From contig JAKVCO010000010.1 in assembly GCA_022448245.1 (NCBI GenBank), positions 1 to 64,000 of the forward strand: a stretch of 64,000 bases of DNA, read 5' to 3'. The position numbers were made by a program, and so were the translations under genes. This DNA is from Paracoccaceae bacterium (GTDB taxonomy: Bacteria > Pseudomonadota > Alphaproteobacteria > Rhodobacterales > Rhodobacteraceae). The notes under the pieces are model-generated. The model had not been told where the DNA came from. It made no database searches and was given only the letters and a program-made list of their open reading frames with translations. Shown here one piece after another: positions 25,915 through 34,299 of this stretch; the stretch's first letter is position 1, and each line of letters starts with the position of its first letter.

Positions 25915-27210
25915 TTAGCTTGCGCTATCGCAGCTTTCGTTCACAGCCCAAGGTGCGTTGGCCTCGGCGTACTCGGAAGCCTTGGAGGCTGCGAGATCAG
26001 CATAGGAAGCCACATCAGGCGAAAGGTGATCGGACACTTTCTCAAAGCTCGAGCCGTTCCACTGCAGCATCCAGCCACCGGAGTGACCGGTGTGATCCGC
26101 GCAGGACGTTGAGAACGGAGCAACCATGCCCGTCATGCCGAGCTCGGCCAGACGCTCCTCGGTGATGTCGAGGTTCTCAAGGCCCCAGCGCAGCTGGGAG
26201 GCGTTGATCATCGGCGTGCCGTACTCTTCCTGAGCCGTGCGGATGCCTTCAGCGAGAACCATACTCATCACGATGCCACGCTGATAGAAGACGCCGCCCA
26301 TTTCGGACTCGTTGGAGAGCGACTTGCCCGTGTCGACCACGTGCTCCTTGATCGCGGCCATGACAGGCGCGTCATTGTCCGGGAAGGACCAGGAGATGGA
26401 CTTGTAGCCCGCGCCGTCCTCACCGACGAGACGCAGGTCTGCGTCCTGACCGGACCACCAGACACCAATGAAGTTCTCCATCGGATACTTCGTCTTCACG
26501 GCCTCGGTGATCGCGCCCGCGTTCATGGCACCCCAGCCCCACATCACGACATTGTCGGGACGCTCACGGCGGATTTGCAGCCACTGTGCGGACTGGTTCT
26601 GCATCTCTTTCAGGCCCACCGGGATCGGCAGGAGCTCAAAGCCCTTCTGCTCGGCAAGCGCTTCAAGGATCGGAAGCGGCTCTTTGCCGTAAGGGTGGTC
26701 GAGGTGCAGGAAGGCGATCTTCTTGCCTTCAAGCGAACCTTGGCTTTCGAGGTACTGGACGATCATGTCCGCGCCATCCCAGTAGCCGGACGGTGCGTTG
26801 AACGCCCACTGGAACGTCTTACCGTCAGCCATCGGCGAGAAGCCATAGCCCGGGGCAAGGATCGGGATTTCGTCCACATTCGTCTTCGGCAGAACCTGCA
26901 GCGTGATACCGGTGGACCACGGCTGGGTCACGATGGCCTCGCCTTTGGTCTTCTCGTAGCACTCAACACCTTTTTCGGTGGAGTAGCCGGTTTCGCACTC
27001 TTCGAAGTCGATCTTGACGCCGCCAATGCCGCCATCGCGGGCGTTCAGCATTTCCATGTAATCGCGCTGACCGTTCATCAGCGGAATGCCGGTGGAGGCG
27101 AAAGGCCCGGTCCGGTAGCTGAGGTTCGGGACGTAGAGGCTCTCGGCCGCGGCAGCGACGCCCGAGCAGGCGATCACGGCGGCAGCAGCCAGTGTGGTAA
27201 AGTGCTTCAT
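25915..27210 (-). CDS. livK: ABC transporter periplasmic substrate-binding protein (LivK-like)
   Basis: A 431-aa type I periplasmic binding protein with a signal peptide (MKHFTTLAAAAVIACSGVAAA) and a mature part opening with ESLYVPNLSYRTGPFASTG. Diagnostic Peripla_BP_6 segments are LMNGQRDYMEMLNARDGGIGG, VKIDFEECETGYSTEKGVECYE and KKIAFLHLDHPYGKEPLPILEAL. It is larger than E. coli LivK and resembles the group associated with aromatic or other organic acids rather than Leu/Ile/Val. Four Cys in the mature part could form disulfides. It is preceded by 44 nt after livM, with AGGAGACAT before the ATG. Confidence 0.92.
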   Translation of the reverse strand: MKHFTTLAAAAVIACSGVAAAAESLYVPNLSYRTGPFASTGIPLMNGQRDYMEMLNARDGGIGGVKIDFEECETGYSTEKGVECYEKTKGEAIVTQPWSTGITLQVLPKTNVDEIPILAPGYGFSPMADGKTFQWAFNAPSGYWDGADMIVQYLESQGSLEGKKIAFLHLDHPYGKEPLPILEALAEQKGFELLPIPVGLKEMQNQSAQWLQIRRERPDNVVMWGWGAMNAGAITEAVKTKYPMENFIGVWWSGQDADLRLVGEDGAGYKSISWSFPDNDAPVMAAIKEHVVDTGKSLSNESEMGGVFYQRGIVMSMVLAEGIRTAQEEYGTPMINASQLRWGLENLDITEERLAELGMTGMVAPFSTSCADHTGHSGGWMLQWNGSSFEKVSDHLSPDVASYADLAASKASEYAEANAPWAVNESCDSAS

Positions 27211-27254
27211 TTATGTCTCCTCCCTGAGACTGTGGTTAGCGGCTTCCCTTATTT

Positions 27255-28322
27255 TTAGTGTGGGAATGGCCAGATGATGAGTTTCTCGCGGATAAGCGCC
27301 CAAAGACGCGCGAGGCCGTGGGGCTCGATGATCAGGAAAAAGACGATCAACGCCCCCACGATCATGATGTTGTAATGCTCCACCGTGGCGGATTTTATTT
27401 CAAGTCCGAGAGCCTCGGGTACGGTATTGAGCACAACCGGCAGCCCTACGATCAGGATCGCACCGAGATAGTTGCCTAAAATCGAGCCCAGTCCGCCGAT
27501 GATCGCGATGAAGAGGATGTCGAAGGACAGCGGGATGTCAAAGAGGTTAGGCTCCGCCGCGCCACGCCACATGAAGACGAAAAGCGCGCCCGCAACGCCC
27601 ACCAGATAGGACGAAATCGCGAAGGCCGTGAGTTTGGAGCGCATGAGGTTGATGCCAATAAGCTCGGCGGCGATATCCATGTCGCGCGTGGCTTTCCACG
27701 TCCGCCCCAGCGTGCCGCGCGTCAGGTTGATGCAAAGCACGGTCATTAGCGTCACGATCCCAAGGATCACGTAGTACTGCGTGACCGAGCTCGCCTGTGG
27801 CCCCGTCACATAGACCCCGAAGGTCTGCAGATTCGGCACCTGGATCGCGCCCGAGGCGTTGTAGTTGTAGAGCCACGCCCATTTCTCAAAGAGCCACACG
27901 AGGAAAAACTGAGCCGCCAGCGTCGCAATCGCCAAATAGAAGCCTTTGATGCGCAGCGACGGGATCCCAAAGATCACCCCGATCCCGGCGGAGAAGACGC
28001 CGCTCAAAAGGATCGCAAGGATAGGGTCCATCACCTCGATCAGCTTGTAGCAAGCGTAGGCACCCACCCCCATGAAGGCGGCGGTCCCAAGACTTAGCTG
28101 CCCGGCATAGCCCGTCAGGATGTTGAGCCCCATGGCAGCTAGCGAATAGATCAGGATCGGAATGAGCAGCGTCTGGAACGCGAATTCCGAGGCCGTCATC
28201 GGGAAGATGACCCAGGCAAAGGTCAGAATTATCGCCAACAGCACGGCATCCTGCCTAATGGGAAAGAGGGCCTGATCGGCCTTGTAGGACGTCTTGAACT
28301 GACCTGCGGTACGATAGAGCAT
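27255..28322 (-). CDS. livM: Branched-chain-type ABC transporter permease (LivM)
   Basis: A 355-aa inner-membrane permease with about nine hydrophobic helices. It has the LivM hallmarks NILTGYAGQLSLGTAAFMGVGAYA (about 64-87) and RDMDIAAELIGINLMRSKLTAFAISSYLVGVAGAL, the EAA-like cytoplasmic loop contacting the ATPases. GGLGSILGNYLGAILIVGLPV and a basic C-terminus follow. It starts immediately after the stop of the 56-aa membrane protein (TAGATG), so the two are translationally linked. Confidence 0.93.
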   Translation of the reverse strand: MLYRTAGQFKTSYKADQALFPIRQDAVLLAIILTFAWVIFPMTASEFAFQTLLIPILIYSLAAMGLNILTGYAGQLSLGTAAFMGVGAYACYKLIEVMDPILAILLSGVFSAGIGVIFGIPSLRIKGFYLAIATLAAQFFLVWLFEKWAWLYNYNASGAIQVPNLQTFGVYVTGPQASSVTQYYVILGIVTLMTVLCINLTRGTLGRTWKATRDMDIAAELIGINLMRSKLTAFAISSYLVGVAGALFVFMWRGAAEPNLFDIPLSFDILFIAIIGGLGSILGNYLGAILIVGLPVVLNTVPEALGLEIKSATVEHYNIMIVGALIVFFLIIEPHGLARLWALIREKLIIWPFPH

Positions 28323-28493
28323 CTACTTCTTCTCCGCCTGTTTGACCCTGAGGTAGGCCACGCCCGCGCACATGGCGGCGAGGCCGATCGATAGCGACAC
28401 GCTGCCCATGTCGCCGTTTTGGTAGGCGAGCCATCCAACGCCGAGGTTAGCCACGACACCAACAAGCAGAAGCACGATCCAGATTTGCCGCAT
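28323..28493 (-). CDS. Small two-helix membrane protein between livH and livM
   Basis: A 56-aa protein beginning MRQIWIVLLLVGVVANLG, with a second hydrophobic stretch (SLSIGLAAMCAGVAYL) and a basic tail (RVKQAEKK). ATG 28493 is preceded by GCGAGGGATTTCGTA, and its TAG is directly followed by the livM ATG. The placement, ribosome site and two clean transmembrane segments make it a real gene. It may be a stabilising subunit of the permease; the function is not known. It has no Cys pair, charge pattern or other motif that I recognise. Confidence 0.8.
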   Translation of the reverse strand: MRQIWIVLLLVGVVANLGVGWLAYQNGDMGSVSLSIGLAAMCAGVAYLRVKQAEKK

Positions 28494-28526
28494 TACGAAA
28501 TCCCTCGCCCGGTGGCTTTGGTTTGA

Positions 28527-29477
28527 TCACACGCGCTCAATGATCTTCTCCCCAAAGAGACCCTGCGGGCGGAAAAGCAGCACGACAAGTGCAAGCATAA
28601 AGGCGAACCACGTCTCGGTGTTGCCACCCAGAAGCGGCTGACCCCAGTAGATCTCGAAGAGCTTCTCGAGCATGCCGATCATGAGCCCGCCAATGATGGC
28701 GCCGGTGATCGATTCAAGGCCGCCCAGCATCAGAACCGGCAGCGCCTTGTAGGCAATGACTTCAAGCGCGAAGGACACGCCCGCGCGGGCGCCCCAGGCG
28801 ATACCTGTGACCAGCGCGATGATGCCTGCGATGAACCACACGAGCACCCAGATCGTCTGAAGCGAGATACCGACCGAAAGTGCGGCTTGGCTGTCATCGC
28901 CCAGCGCCCGGATCGCGCGGCCCATGCGCGTGTAGTTGAGGAAGGCCAAAAGCCCGACCACGAGCATCGCCGCCGCGATCACGGCCGTGACGTCCTTTTG
29001 CTCAAGGATCAGGAGGCCGCCCCAGGGCTCAAGCACCCAGCTGTCGGTGGGAATGCCGAGCTCTTCGGTGATCATGACCTTGTTTTCACCGCCAAAGATG
29101 ATCTCGCCAAAGCCAATGAGGAAAAGCGTGATACCGATGGTGGCCATGAAAAGGATGATGTCTGGCTGGCCGACGAGGGGCCTGAGAACCACCCGCTCGA
29201 TCGAGACCGCCAGCGCCAGCATGACGCCCAGCGTCAGCGCCACGCTGGTCCAGGCCGGGACGCCCATGGCGTGGAACCCCACGAGCGTCAGCGCCGCGAA
29301 GACTACCATGATGCCTTGGGCAAAGTTGAAGATCCGGCTTGAGCGGAAGATCAAAACAAAGCCCAGCGCGATCAGCGCGTAGAGAATGCCGGACACGAGG
29401 CCTTCCCAGAGCACCTGCAACAGGAAGTCGGGGGCCGCGAACATGTCCACGAAGGGGGTGATGAAGATGTCTTTCAT
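28527..29477 (-). CDS. livH: Branched-chain-type ABC transporter permease (LivH)
   Basis: A 316-aa permease with eight or so hydrophobic helices. The LivH hallmarks are WEGLVSGILYALIALGFVLIFRSSRIFNFAQGIMVV (about 24-59), TRMGRAIRALGDDSQAALSVGISLQ (ATPase-contact loop), and GGLESITGAIIGGLMIGMLE. It ends LFRPQGLFGEKIIERV, as in most family members. It starts 4 nt after livG. Confidence 0.94.
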   Translation of the reverse strand: MKDIFITPFVDMFAAPDFLLQVLWEGLVSGILYALIALGFVLIFRSSRIFNFAQGIMVVFAALTLVGFHAMGVPAWTSVALTLGVMLALAVSIERVVLRPLVGQPDIILFMATIGITLFLIGFGEIIFGGENKVMITEELGIPTDSWVLEPWGGLLILEQKDVTAVIAAAMLVVGLLAFLNYTRMGRAIRALGDDSQAALSVGISLQTIWVLVWFIAGIIALVTGIAWGARAGVSFALEVIAYKALPVLMLGGLESITGAIIGGLMIGMLEKLFEIYWGQPLLGGNTETWFAFMLALVVLLFRPQGLFGEKIIERV

Positions 29478-29481
29478 GGTC

Positions 29482-30303
29482 TCACTCCTGCGGCACGCCG
29501 AGATAGGCGTCGATGACTGTCTGGTCGTTGCGCACTTCGTCGGGCGTGCCGTCGCCGATCTTCTTGCCGTAATCCATCACGACGACCCGATCTGAGAGGT
29601 CCATGACCACGCCCATATCGTGCTCGATGAGCGCGATGGTGGTGCCGAATTCGTCGTTCACGTCGAGGATGAAGCGGCTCATGTCCTCTTTCTCTTCGAC
29701 GTTCATGCCTGCCATTGGCTCGTCCAGCAGCAGGAGCGATGGCTCCGCCGCGAGGGCCCGGGCGAGCTCCACCCGTTTTTTGAGGCCGTAGGGCAGACGG
29801 CCCACCGGCGTTTTGCGGATCGATTGGATCTCGAGGAAGTCGATGACACGCTCCACATGCTCACGGTTCGCGATCTCCTCGTCGCGGGCTTTGCCCCACC
29901 AGATGGCTTGCGCGAGAATGCCCGCCTTCATGTGGTTGAGGCGGCCCGTCATGACATTGTCGAGCACCGTCATCCCTTCAAAGAGCGCGATGTTCTGGAA
30001 CGTGCGGGCCACGCCCATGCGTGCCACCTCATAGGGCTTCATCGCTGGACGCGGGGCGCCTTTGTACCAGACCTCGCCCTCCTGCGGGGTATAGAAGCCA
30101 CTGATAACATTGAGCATTGAGGACTTACCGGCGCCGTTCGGTCCGATGATCGCGCGGATCTCGCCCTCGTGGATATCAAAGGAGATGTCCTTGATCGCCG
30201 TCACACCGCCAAAGCGCAGGGTGATGTCTTTCATCTCCATCAACACCCCGCCGATCTGGCGGCCGTCAGCGGTGACGTATCCTTGGGACTGGTCAAGCAT
30301 CAA
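29482..30303 (-). CDS. livG: Branched-chain-type ABC transporter ATP-binding protein (LivG)
   Basis: A 273-aa ABC ATPase. Walker A is GPNGAGKSSMLNVISG (about 54-69), the family loop KPYEVARMGVARTFQNIALFEGMTVLDNV, a LPYGLKKRVELARAL signature (LPYG replacing LSGG) and Walker B LLLLDEPMAGMNVEEKEDM. The switch His is in LIEHDMGVVMDLSDRVVVMDYG. It pairs with LivF. It overlaps the preceding secreted-protein gene by 4 nt and is followed closely by livH. Confidence 0.94.
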   Translation of the reverse strand: MMLDQSQGYVTADGRQIGGVLMEMKDITLRFGGVTAIKDISFDIHEGEIRAIIGPNGAGKSSMLNVISGFYTPQEGEVWYKGAPRPAMKPYEVARMGVARTFQNIALFEGMTVLDNVMTGRLNHMKAGILAQAIWWGKARDEEIANREHVERVIDFLEIQSIRKTPVGRLPYGLKKRVELARALAAEPSLLLLDEPMAGMNVEEKEDMSRFILDVNDEFGTTIALIEHDMGVVMDLSDRVVVMDYGKKIGDGTPDEVRNDQTVIDAYLGVPQE

Positions 30304-30860
30304 AGATCCCCCTTGGCGCAGATCGAGCTCGCATGCGCCGAGAAAATTGCGACGTTTAGTGTGATTTCGTCACCCTGCGCGCCCTTTGCCTCACCCGAAT
30401 AGATGTGGCCCTGAAGGGTGCCGCCGTCCTCTGTTGAATAGGCCCAGCTTCGGACGAGGCTTACGTTCGGCAACGTTGGTGCGGCGAGGCAAGGCTGGGA
30501 GCTTTCCGCTTCAGTCAAAGCCAGGCCCGTAATCAACATCTTCTCGGCTTCCGCGATCTGCAGGGAGGTGTGGGCAAAGTGATCGTCTTGATAGGGAGCG
30601 CCGTTGAGGTTGGCTGCGTTCAGCTGCGTGAAGCAGACCTCAGGGTAGAGACCGCTAACTGTGACGCTGCCCAGCATGAGCTCGAAGTGTCCATCTTGGT
30701 CCAACTCGGGATCGATCTGCCAAGCTGAGTTTGCGACAGTTGGTGCTGCACAGCCAAAGGCGAATGCCTCGAAAAAGCCGTCGGGCGCCCCAGCATTGGC
30801 TGCGAGGGGCATCGCACCCCCAAGCCAGACGCAAACCCCAAGTCGGCGCGCAAGCGCCAT
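30300..30860 (-). CDS. Secreted hypothetical protein upstream of livG
   Basis: A 186-aa protein with a signal peptide (MALARRLGVCVWLGGAMPLAANAG). The mature domain has paired Cys (FGCAAP, EVCFTQL, QPCLAAP, SSICAKG) suggesting disulfides. I do not recognise the family. ATG 30860 is chosen because GGGGGGGAGGTCGGGC precedes it and the signal peptide starts there. The longer open frame to 30992 would run upstream without support. It overlaps livG by 4 nt and sits 128 nt after the acyl-CoA synthetase stop, so it belongs to the transporter transcript. Confidence 0.75.
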   Translation of the reverse strand: MALARRLGVCVWLGGAMPLAANAGAPDGFFEAFAFGCAAPTVANSAWQIDPELDQDGHFELMLGSVTVSGLYPEVCFTQLNAANLNGAPYQDDHFAHTSLQIAEAEKMLITGLALTEAESSQPCLAAPTLPNVSLVRSWAYSTEDGGTLQGHIYSGEAKGAQGDEITLNVAIFSAHASSICAKGDL

Positions 30861-30988
30861 GCCCGACCTCCCCCCCGGGAGGGCATACTCGGGCGTTGCA
30901 CGCAGTACCGACGACTGACGCTTGGAAGTTGCCGCACATGAATGCAGACCGGCGGCCCTCCCGAGGTCGGGCATGTCGCTTGCGCTCC

Positions 30989-32968
30989 TCACTCTGCGGC
31001 CTCCAAGGTTTTCACCTGAACGGGCACGGTGGCGGCGTCCATCAGGGTCAGCGTGGCTTTGATGGAGCCTTTGCGACCGTCCTCATAGGTCACCTCCGTC
31101 TCGGTGCTCACGGTCTCGGAGCCGTCGTAGAGCGCGGTGATGAGGTCGTCATATTTCTCCTCGATGATCCGGCGGCGCACTTTGCGGGTGCGGGTGAGTT
31201 CGCCATCGTCGGCGTCGAGCTCTTTGTGGAGCACGAGGAAGCGGTGGATTTGGCAGCCGTTGAGCATCTCGTCCTGGGCCACGCTCTTGTTCACCTCTTC
31301 GACGTGCTCGCGGATGGTGTCGCGGACTTGCGGGTGCTGGGAGAGCTCTTGGTAGCCGCCGTAAGCGATGTTGTTGCGCTCGGCCCAGTTGCCGACGGCG
31401 GTGAGGTCGATGTTGATGAAGGCCACGCAATTGTCGCGCCCGTTGCCCAGCACCACGGCCTCGAGGATGTTCGGGAAGAACTTGAGTTTGTTTTCCACGT
31501 ACTTCGGCGCAAAGAGCGCGCCGGAGGCCATTTTGCCCACATCCTTGGCACGGTCGATGATGCGCAGGTGGCCCGTGTCGCTCTCCAGGAAGCCTGCGTC
31601 CCCGGTGGCGACCCAGCCTTCGTCATCCTTCGTGCCGGCGGTGGATTCCGCGTTCTTGAAGTACTCCACGAAGACGCCGGGGGAGCGGTAGAAGACCTCT
31701 CCATTGTCGTCGATCTTGATTTCGACGCCGGGCGTAGGCGTGCCCACGGTGTCGGGACGAACTTCATCATCCTTTTGCTGGGTGATGAAGACGGAGGCCT
31801 CCGTCTGGCCGTAGAGCTGCTTCAGGTTGATGCCGAGCGAGCGGTAGAAATCGAAGATCTCAGGCCCGATGGCTTCACCAGCGGTGTAGCCCACGCGCAC
31901 GCGGCTAAGGCCGAGCGTGTTCTTCAGCGGCCCATAGACGAAGAATTCGCCCAGGCGGTACATCAGCCGGTCCATCAGCCCCACGGGCTTGCGATCGAGG
32001 AGCTTCGGGCCAACGGTCTTCGCGCGGTCCATGAACTTTTGGAAGATCCAGCGTTTGAAGCGGCCTGCGTCCTCCATGCGGATCATGACGCTGGTGAGCT
32101 GTGTCTCAAACACGCGCGGTGGGGCGAAGTAATAGGTGGGCCCGATCTCACGCAGGTCGTGCATCACGGTCTCTGCGCTTTCAGGGCAGTTCACGCAGAA
32201 GCCTGTCCAATACGCTTGACCGATGGAAAAGATGAAGTCGCCCACCCATGCCATGGGCAGATAGGCCAGAACCTCGTCACCGGCCTTGAGGCGGTCGAAC
32301 TCGGCGGAGTTCTTCGAGGTCTCGATGATGTTGCGGTTCGACAGCACCACGCCCTTGGGGCGCCCGGTGGTGCCCGAGGTGTAGAGCATCACGCATGTGC
32401 TGTCGTAGTCGAGGGCGGCCGTACGCTCCGCAAGCTCCGCCTCGAGGCCTGAAGCACGGCCTGCCTCCTGCACCTTGTCGAAGGGCGTCAGGCGGGAGTG
32501 ATCGTATTTCCGCATGCCCCGCTGATCGAGGTAGACGATATGTTCGAGCCCCTCGAGCCGATCTTGGATGTCGAGGATCTTGTCCACCTGCTCCTGATCG
32601 CCGGCAATGATGAAGCGCGCGGCGCAATGGTCGAGGACATAGGCTACTTCTTCGCCCACCGCGTCCTGGTAGAGCGGTACGGGCACAGCGCCCACGGATT
32701 GCGCGGCGACGATTGACCAATATAGGTAGGGACGGTTGCGCCCGATGACGGCGATATGATCGCCCGGCGACACGCCCAGCGTCAGCAAGCCCAGCGCGAG
32801 CGCTTCGATTTCCTTGGCGCTTTCGGCCCAGCTCCAGCTTTGCCAGATGCCCAGCTCTTTCTCGCGATAAGCAGCCTGCGCGCCAAACGACTTCGCATTG
32901 CGAGCCAATAGCGCGGGAACAGAGACGTATTGCGCCGCCGAGGCGGCTGAGCCAGCGGATTGAGCCAA
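30989..32968 (-). CDS. Long-chain-type acyl-CoA synthetase (AMP-binding, FadD15-like)
   Basis: A 659-aa adenylate-forming ligase. It has the P-loop YTSGTTGRPKGVVLSN (about 203-218), the acyl-AMP loop QLYGQTEASVF, GWVATGDAGFLESDTGHLRIIDRAKD (hinge) and the C-terminal catalytic Lys region typical of the FadD15/ACSL-like subgroup. It converts a carboxylic acid to its CoA thioester. It is the first gene of the minus-strand block that includes the Liv transporter. A TetR-type palindrome lies about 95 nt ahead of its ATG (33064-33077). The gene's length and insertions favour a hydrophobic or long acid, but the substrate is not certain. Confidence 0.92.
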   Translation of the reverse strand: MAQSAGSAASAAQYVSVPALLARNAKSFGAQAAYREKELGIWQSWSWAESAKEIEALALGLLTLGVSPGDHIAVIGRNRPYLYWSIVAAQSVGAVPVPLYQDAVGEEVAYVLDHCAARFIIAGDQEQVDKILDIQDRLEGLEHIVYLDQRGMRKYDHSRLTPFDKVQEAGRASGLEAELAERTAALDYDSTCVMLYTSGTTGRPKGVVLSNRNIIETSKNSAEFDRLKAGDEVLAYLPMAWVGDFIFSIGQAYWTGFCVNCPESAETVMHDLREIGPTYYFAPPRVFETQLTSVMIRMEDAGRFKRWIFQKFMDRAKTVGPKLLDRKPVGLMDRLMYRLGEFFVYGPLKNTLGLSRVRVGYTAGEAIGPEIFDFYRSLGINLKQLYGQTEASVFITQQKDDEVRPDTVGTPTPGVEIKIDDNGEVFYRSPGVFVEYFKNAESTAGTKDDEGWVATGDAGFLESDTGHLRIIDRAKDVGKMASGALFAPKYVENKLKFFPNILEAVVLGNGRDNCVAFINIDLTAVGNWAERNNIAYGGYQELSQHPQVRDTIREHVEEVNKSVAQDEMLNGCQIHRFLVLHKELDADDGELTRTRKVRRRIIEEKYDDLITALYDGSETVSTETEVTYEDGRKGSIKATLTLMDAATVPVQVKTLEAAE

Positions 32969-33063
32969 ATTTTCCTCCCTGCCCCAGTGCCGCGTTTTCC
33001 CGCGGCTTAGAGGGGACTAAGATATATGATGACGGTGGTGGCCGTTACGTCAACAGATTTTAA

Positions 33064-33077
33064 TGAACGCCCGTTCA
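33064..33077. promoter_or_regulatory. TetR-type operator palindrome upstream of acyl-CoA synthetase
   Basis: TGAACGCCCGTTCA is a 6-bp perfect inverted repeat around a 2-bp centre. This form is common for TetR-family repressors of fatty- or aromatic-acid catabolism. It lies 95 nt before the synthetase start and about 193 nt before the divergent DUF2087 gene. The rest of the 301-nt intergenic region (32969-33269) shows no other gene or RNA. The matching regulator gene is not in this window. Confidence 0.6.
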
Positions 33078-33269
33078 ATTTCTTCATCTTGGCAGCCGAC
33101 CCACGCGCAGCTAAATCGAAGGAACGGTCGGCAGACACCGAGGCGTCGCTGCCCCCACCGGGGGAGCTAAACCTGCCATCACACGATCAGGCATCGCTTC
33201 CATTTCAGGGTGCGCCGCCGTCAAGCCAGCGACCAACGGCCCAAGGCTCCGCACCCGCAGGAGACAGCG

Positions 33270-33803
33270 ATGACTCGCACGCCCCTGCCGCTTTATGCGG
33301 CTGATCTAACAACCTTTTCCCGCGCCCTTGCGAGGCAGCTCGGGGAGGAGGCCCCTTCTCACCTGACGCTCATGAATATGCTGGCCCGCGCCGCAGGGTT
33401 CGAAAACATCCAGCACATGCGATCTGCCCAAGCAGCCGCCCGGCGCCTTGAGCGCGAGGAAGAAGCACGGCCGCTCGACGCCCGCATCGTGGAACGGGCG
33501 CTTCAACAGTTCGACGCCGACAGACGCTTGCGCGAATGGCCATCGAAGCGCGCCATCCAAACGCTTAGCCTTTGGGTACTCTGGGCACGGTTGCCGGCGC
33601 AGCGTGATATGACCGAGAAGCAGGTGAATGCCGCGCTGCATACAGCCCATGCGTTCGAAGACCCCGCCACCCTTAGGCGGACCATGATCGCAGAGCGCCT
33701 TTTGACGCGGGAAACCGATGGCAGCGTCTACCGCCGGATCGAGGCCCGCCCACCGGAAGAAGCGCTCGCCCTGATCAGGCAGCTCGACAAGCGCTGCAGG
33801 TGA
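33270..33803 (+). CDS. DUF2087 domain protein
   Basis: A 177-aa protein. The N-terminal part (1-75) is helical. The C-terminal part resembles DUF2087: RAIQTLSLWVLWARLPAQRDMTEKQVNAALHTAHAFEDPATLRRTMIAERLLTRETDG, a winged-helix-like fold with the conserved Leu-Arg-Arg and L-L-x-R. DUF2087 is often fused to or found with transcriptional regulators, so a nucleic-acid-binding role is plausible. ATG 33270 has GGAGACAGCG upstream. Function not known. Confidence 0.75.
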   Translation: MTRTPLPLYAADLTTFSRALARQLGEEAPSHLTLMNMLARAAGFENIQHMRSAQAAARRLEREEEARPLDARIVERALQQFDADRRLREWPSKRAIQTLSLWVLWARLPAQRDMTEKQVNAALHTAHAFEDPATLRRTMIAERLLTRETDGSVYRRIEARPPEEALALIRQLDKRCR

Positions 33804-33891
33804 AAGGCCGCCCTGCCACGTTTTGTCACTTGTGACGCGCGGCAGGGCTTCCCACGTGAATTGTGGGACGTGCAACAACGGAGGGCCAACC

Positions 33892-34293
33892 ATGCTCACC
33901 ATCACCAAGCCCGCACCAGACCGCCTCGACCTGAATATCGAAGGTCAGATCGACAAGGATGCCATGAACGAAGGGCTCTCAGCCCTGATCGAAGGCTCTG
34001 AGGGGATCGAGAACGGCAAGATGCTCTACACCATCACCGGGCTCACCATGCCCACGCCCGCTGCTCTGGCAGTGGAGTTCGGCTATTTGCCTCAACTCCT
34101 GTCCATGGTGGGGCGTTTCCGACGCTGCGCCGTGCTTTCGGATATCGGTTGGGTCCGGACAGCTGCCGAGTTCGAAGGCGTTCTCCTCCCCGGCCTAACG
34201 ATAAAGGGCTTCGACCTGGATCAGGTCGAAGCTGCTGAGGAATGGCTGAAGGGAGACGACTACGAGGGGGGAGCGCACTCCCTCCCCATTTGA
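33892..34293 (+). CDS. STAS/SpoIIAA-like domain protein
   Basis: A 133-aa single-domain protein. The opening MLTITKPAPDRLDLNIEGQID is the beta-hairpin typical of SpoIIAA-like (STAS-fold) proteins, followed by alternating helices and strands (RCAVLSDIGWVRTAAEFEGVL). A phosphorylatable Ser is not obvious. Such proteins in marine bacteria are mostly uncharacterised; some bind lipids or nucleotides. GGAGGG precedes the ATG. It lies 88 nt after the DUF2087 gene and is convergent with the formate dehydrogenase gene. Confidence 0.72.
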   Translation: MLTITKPAPDRLDLNIEGQIDKDAMNEGLSALIEGSEGIENGKMLYTITGLTMPTPAALAVEFGYLPQLLSMVGRFRRCAVLSDIGWVRTAAEFEGVLLPGLTIKGFDLDQVEAAEEWLKGDDYEGGAHSLPI

Positions 34294-34299
34294 GCCGGA

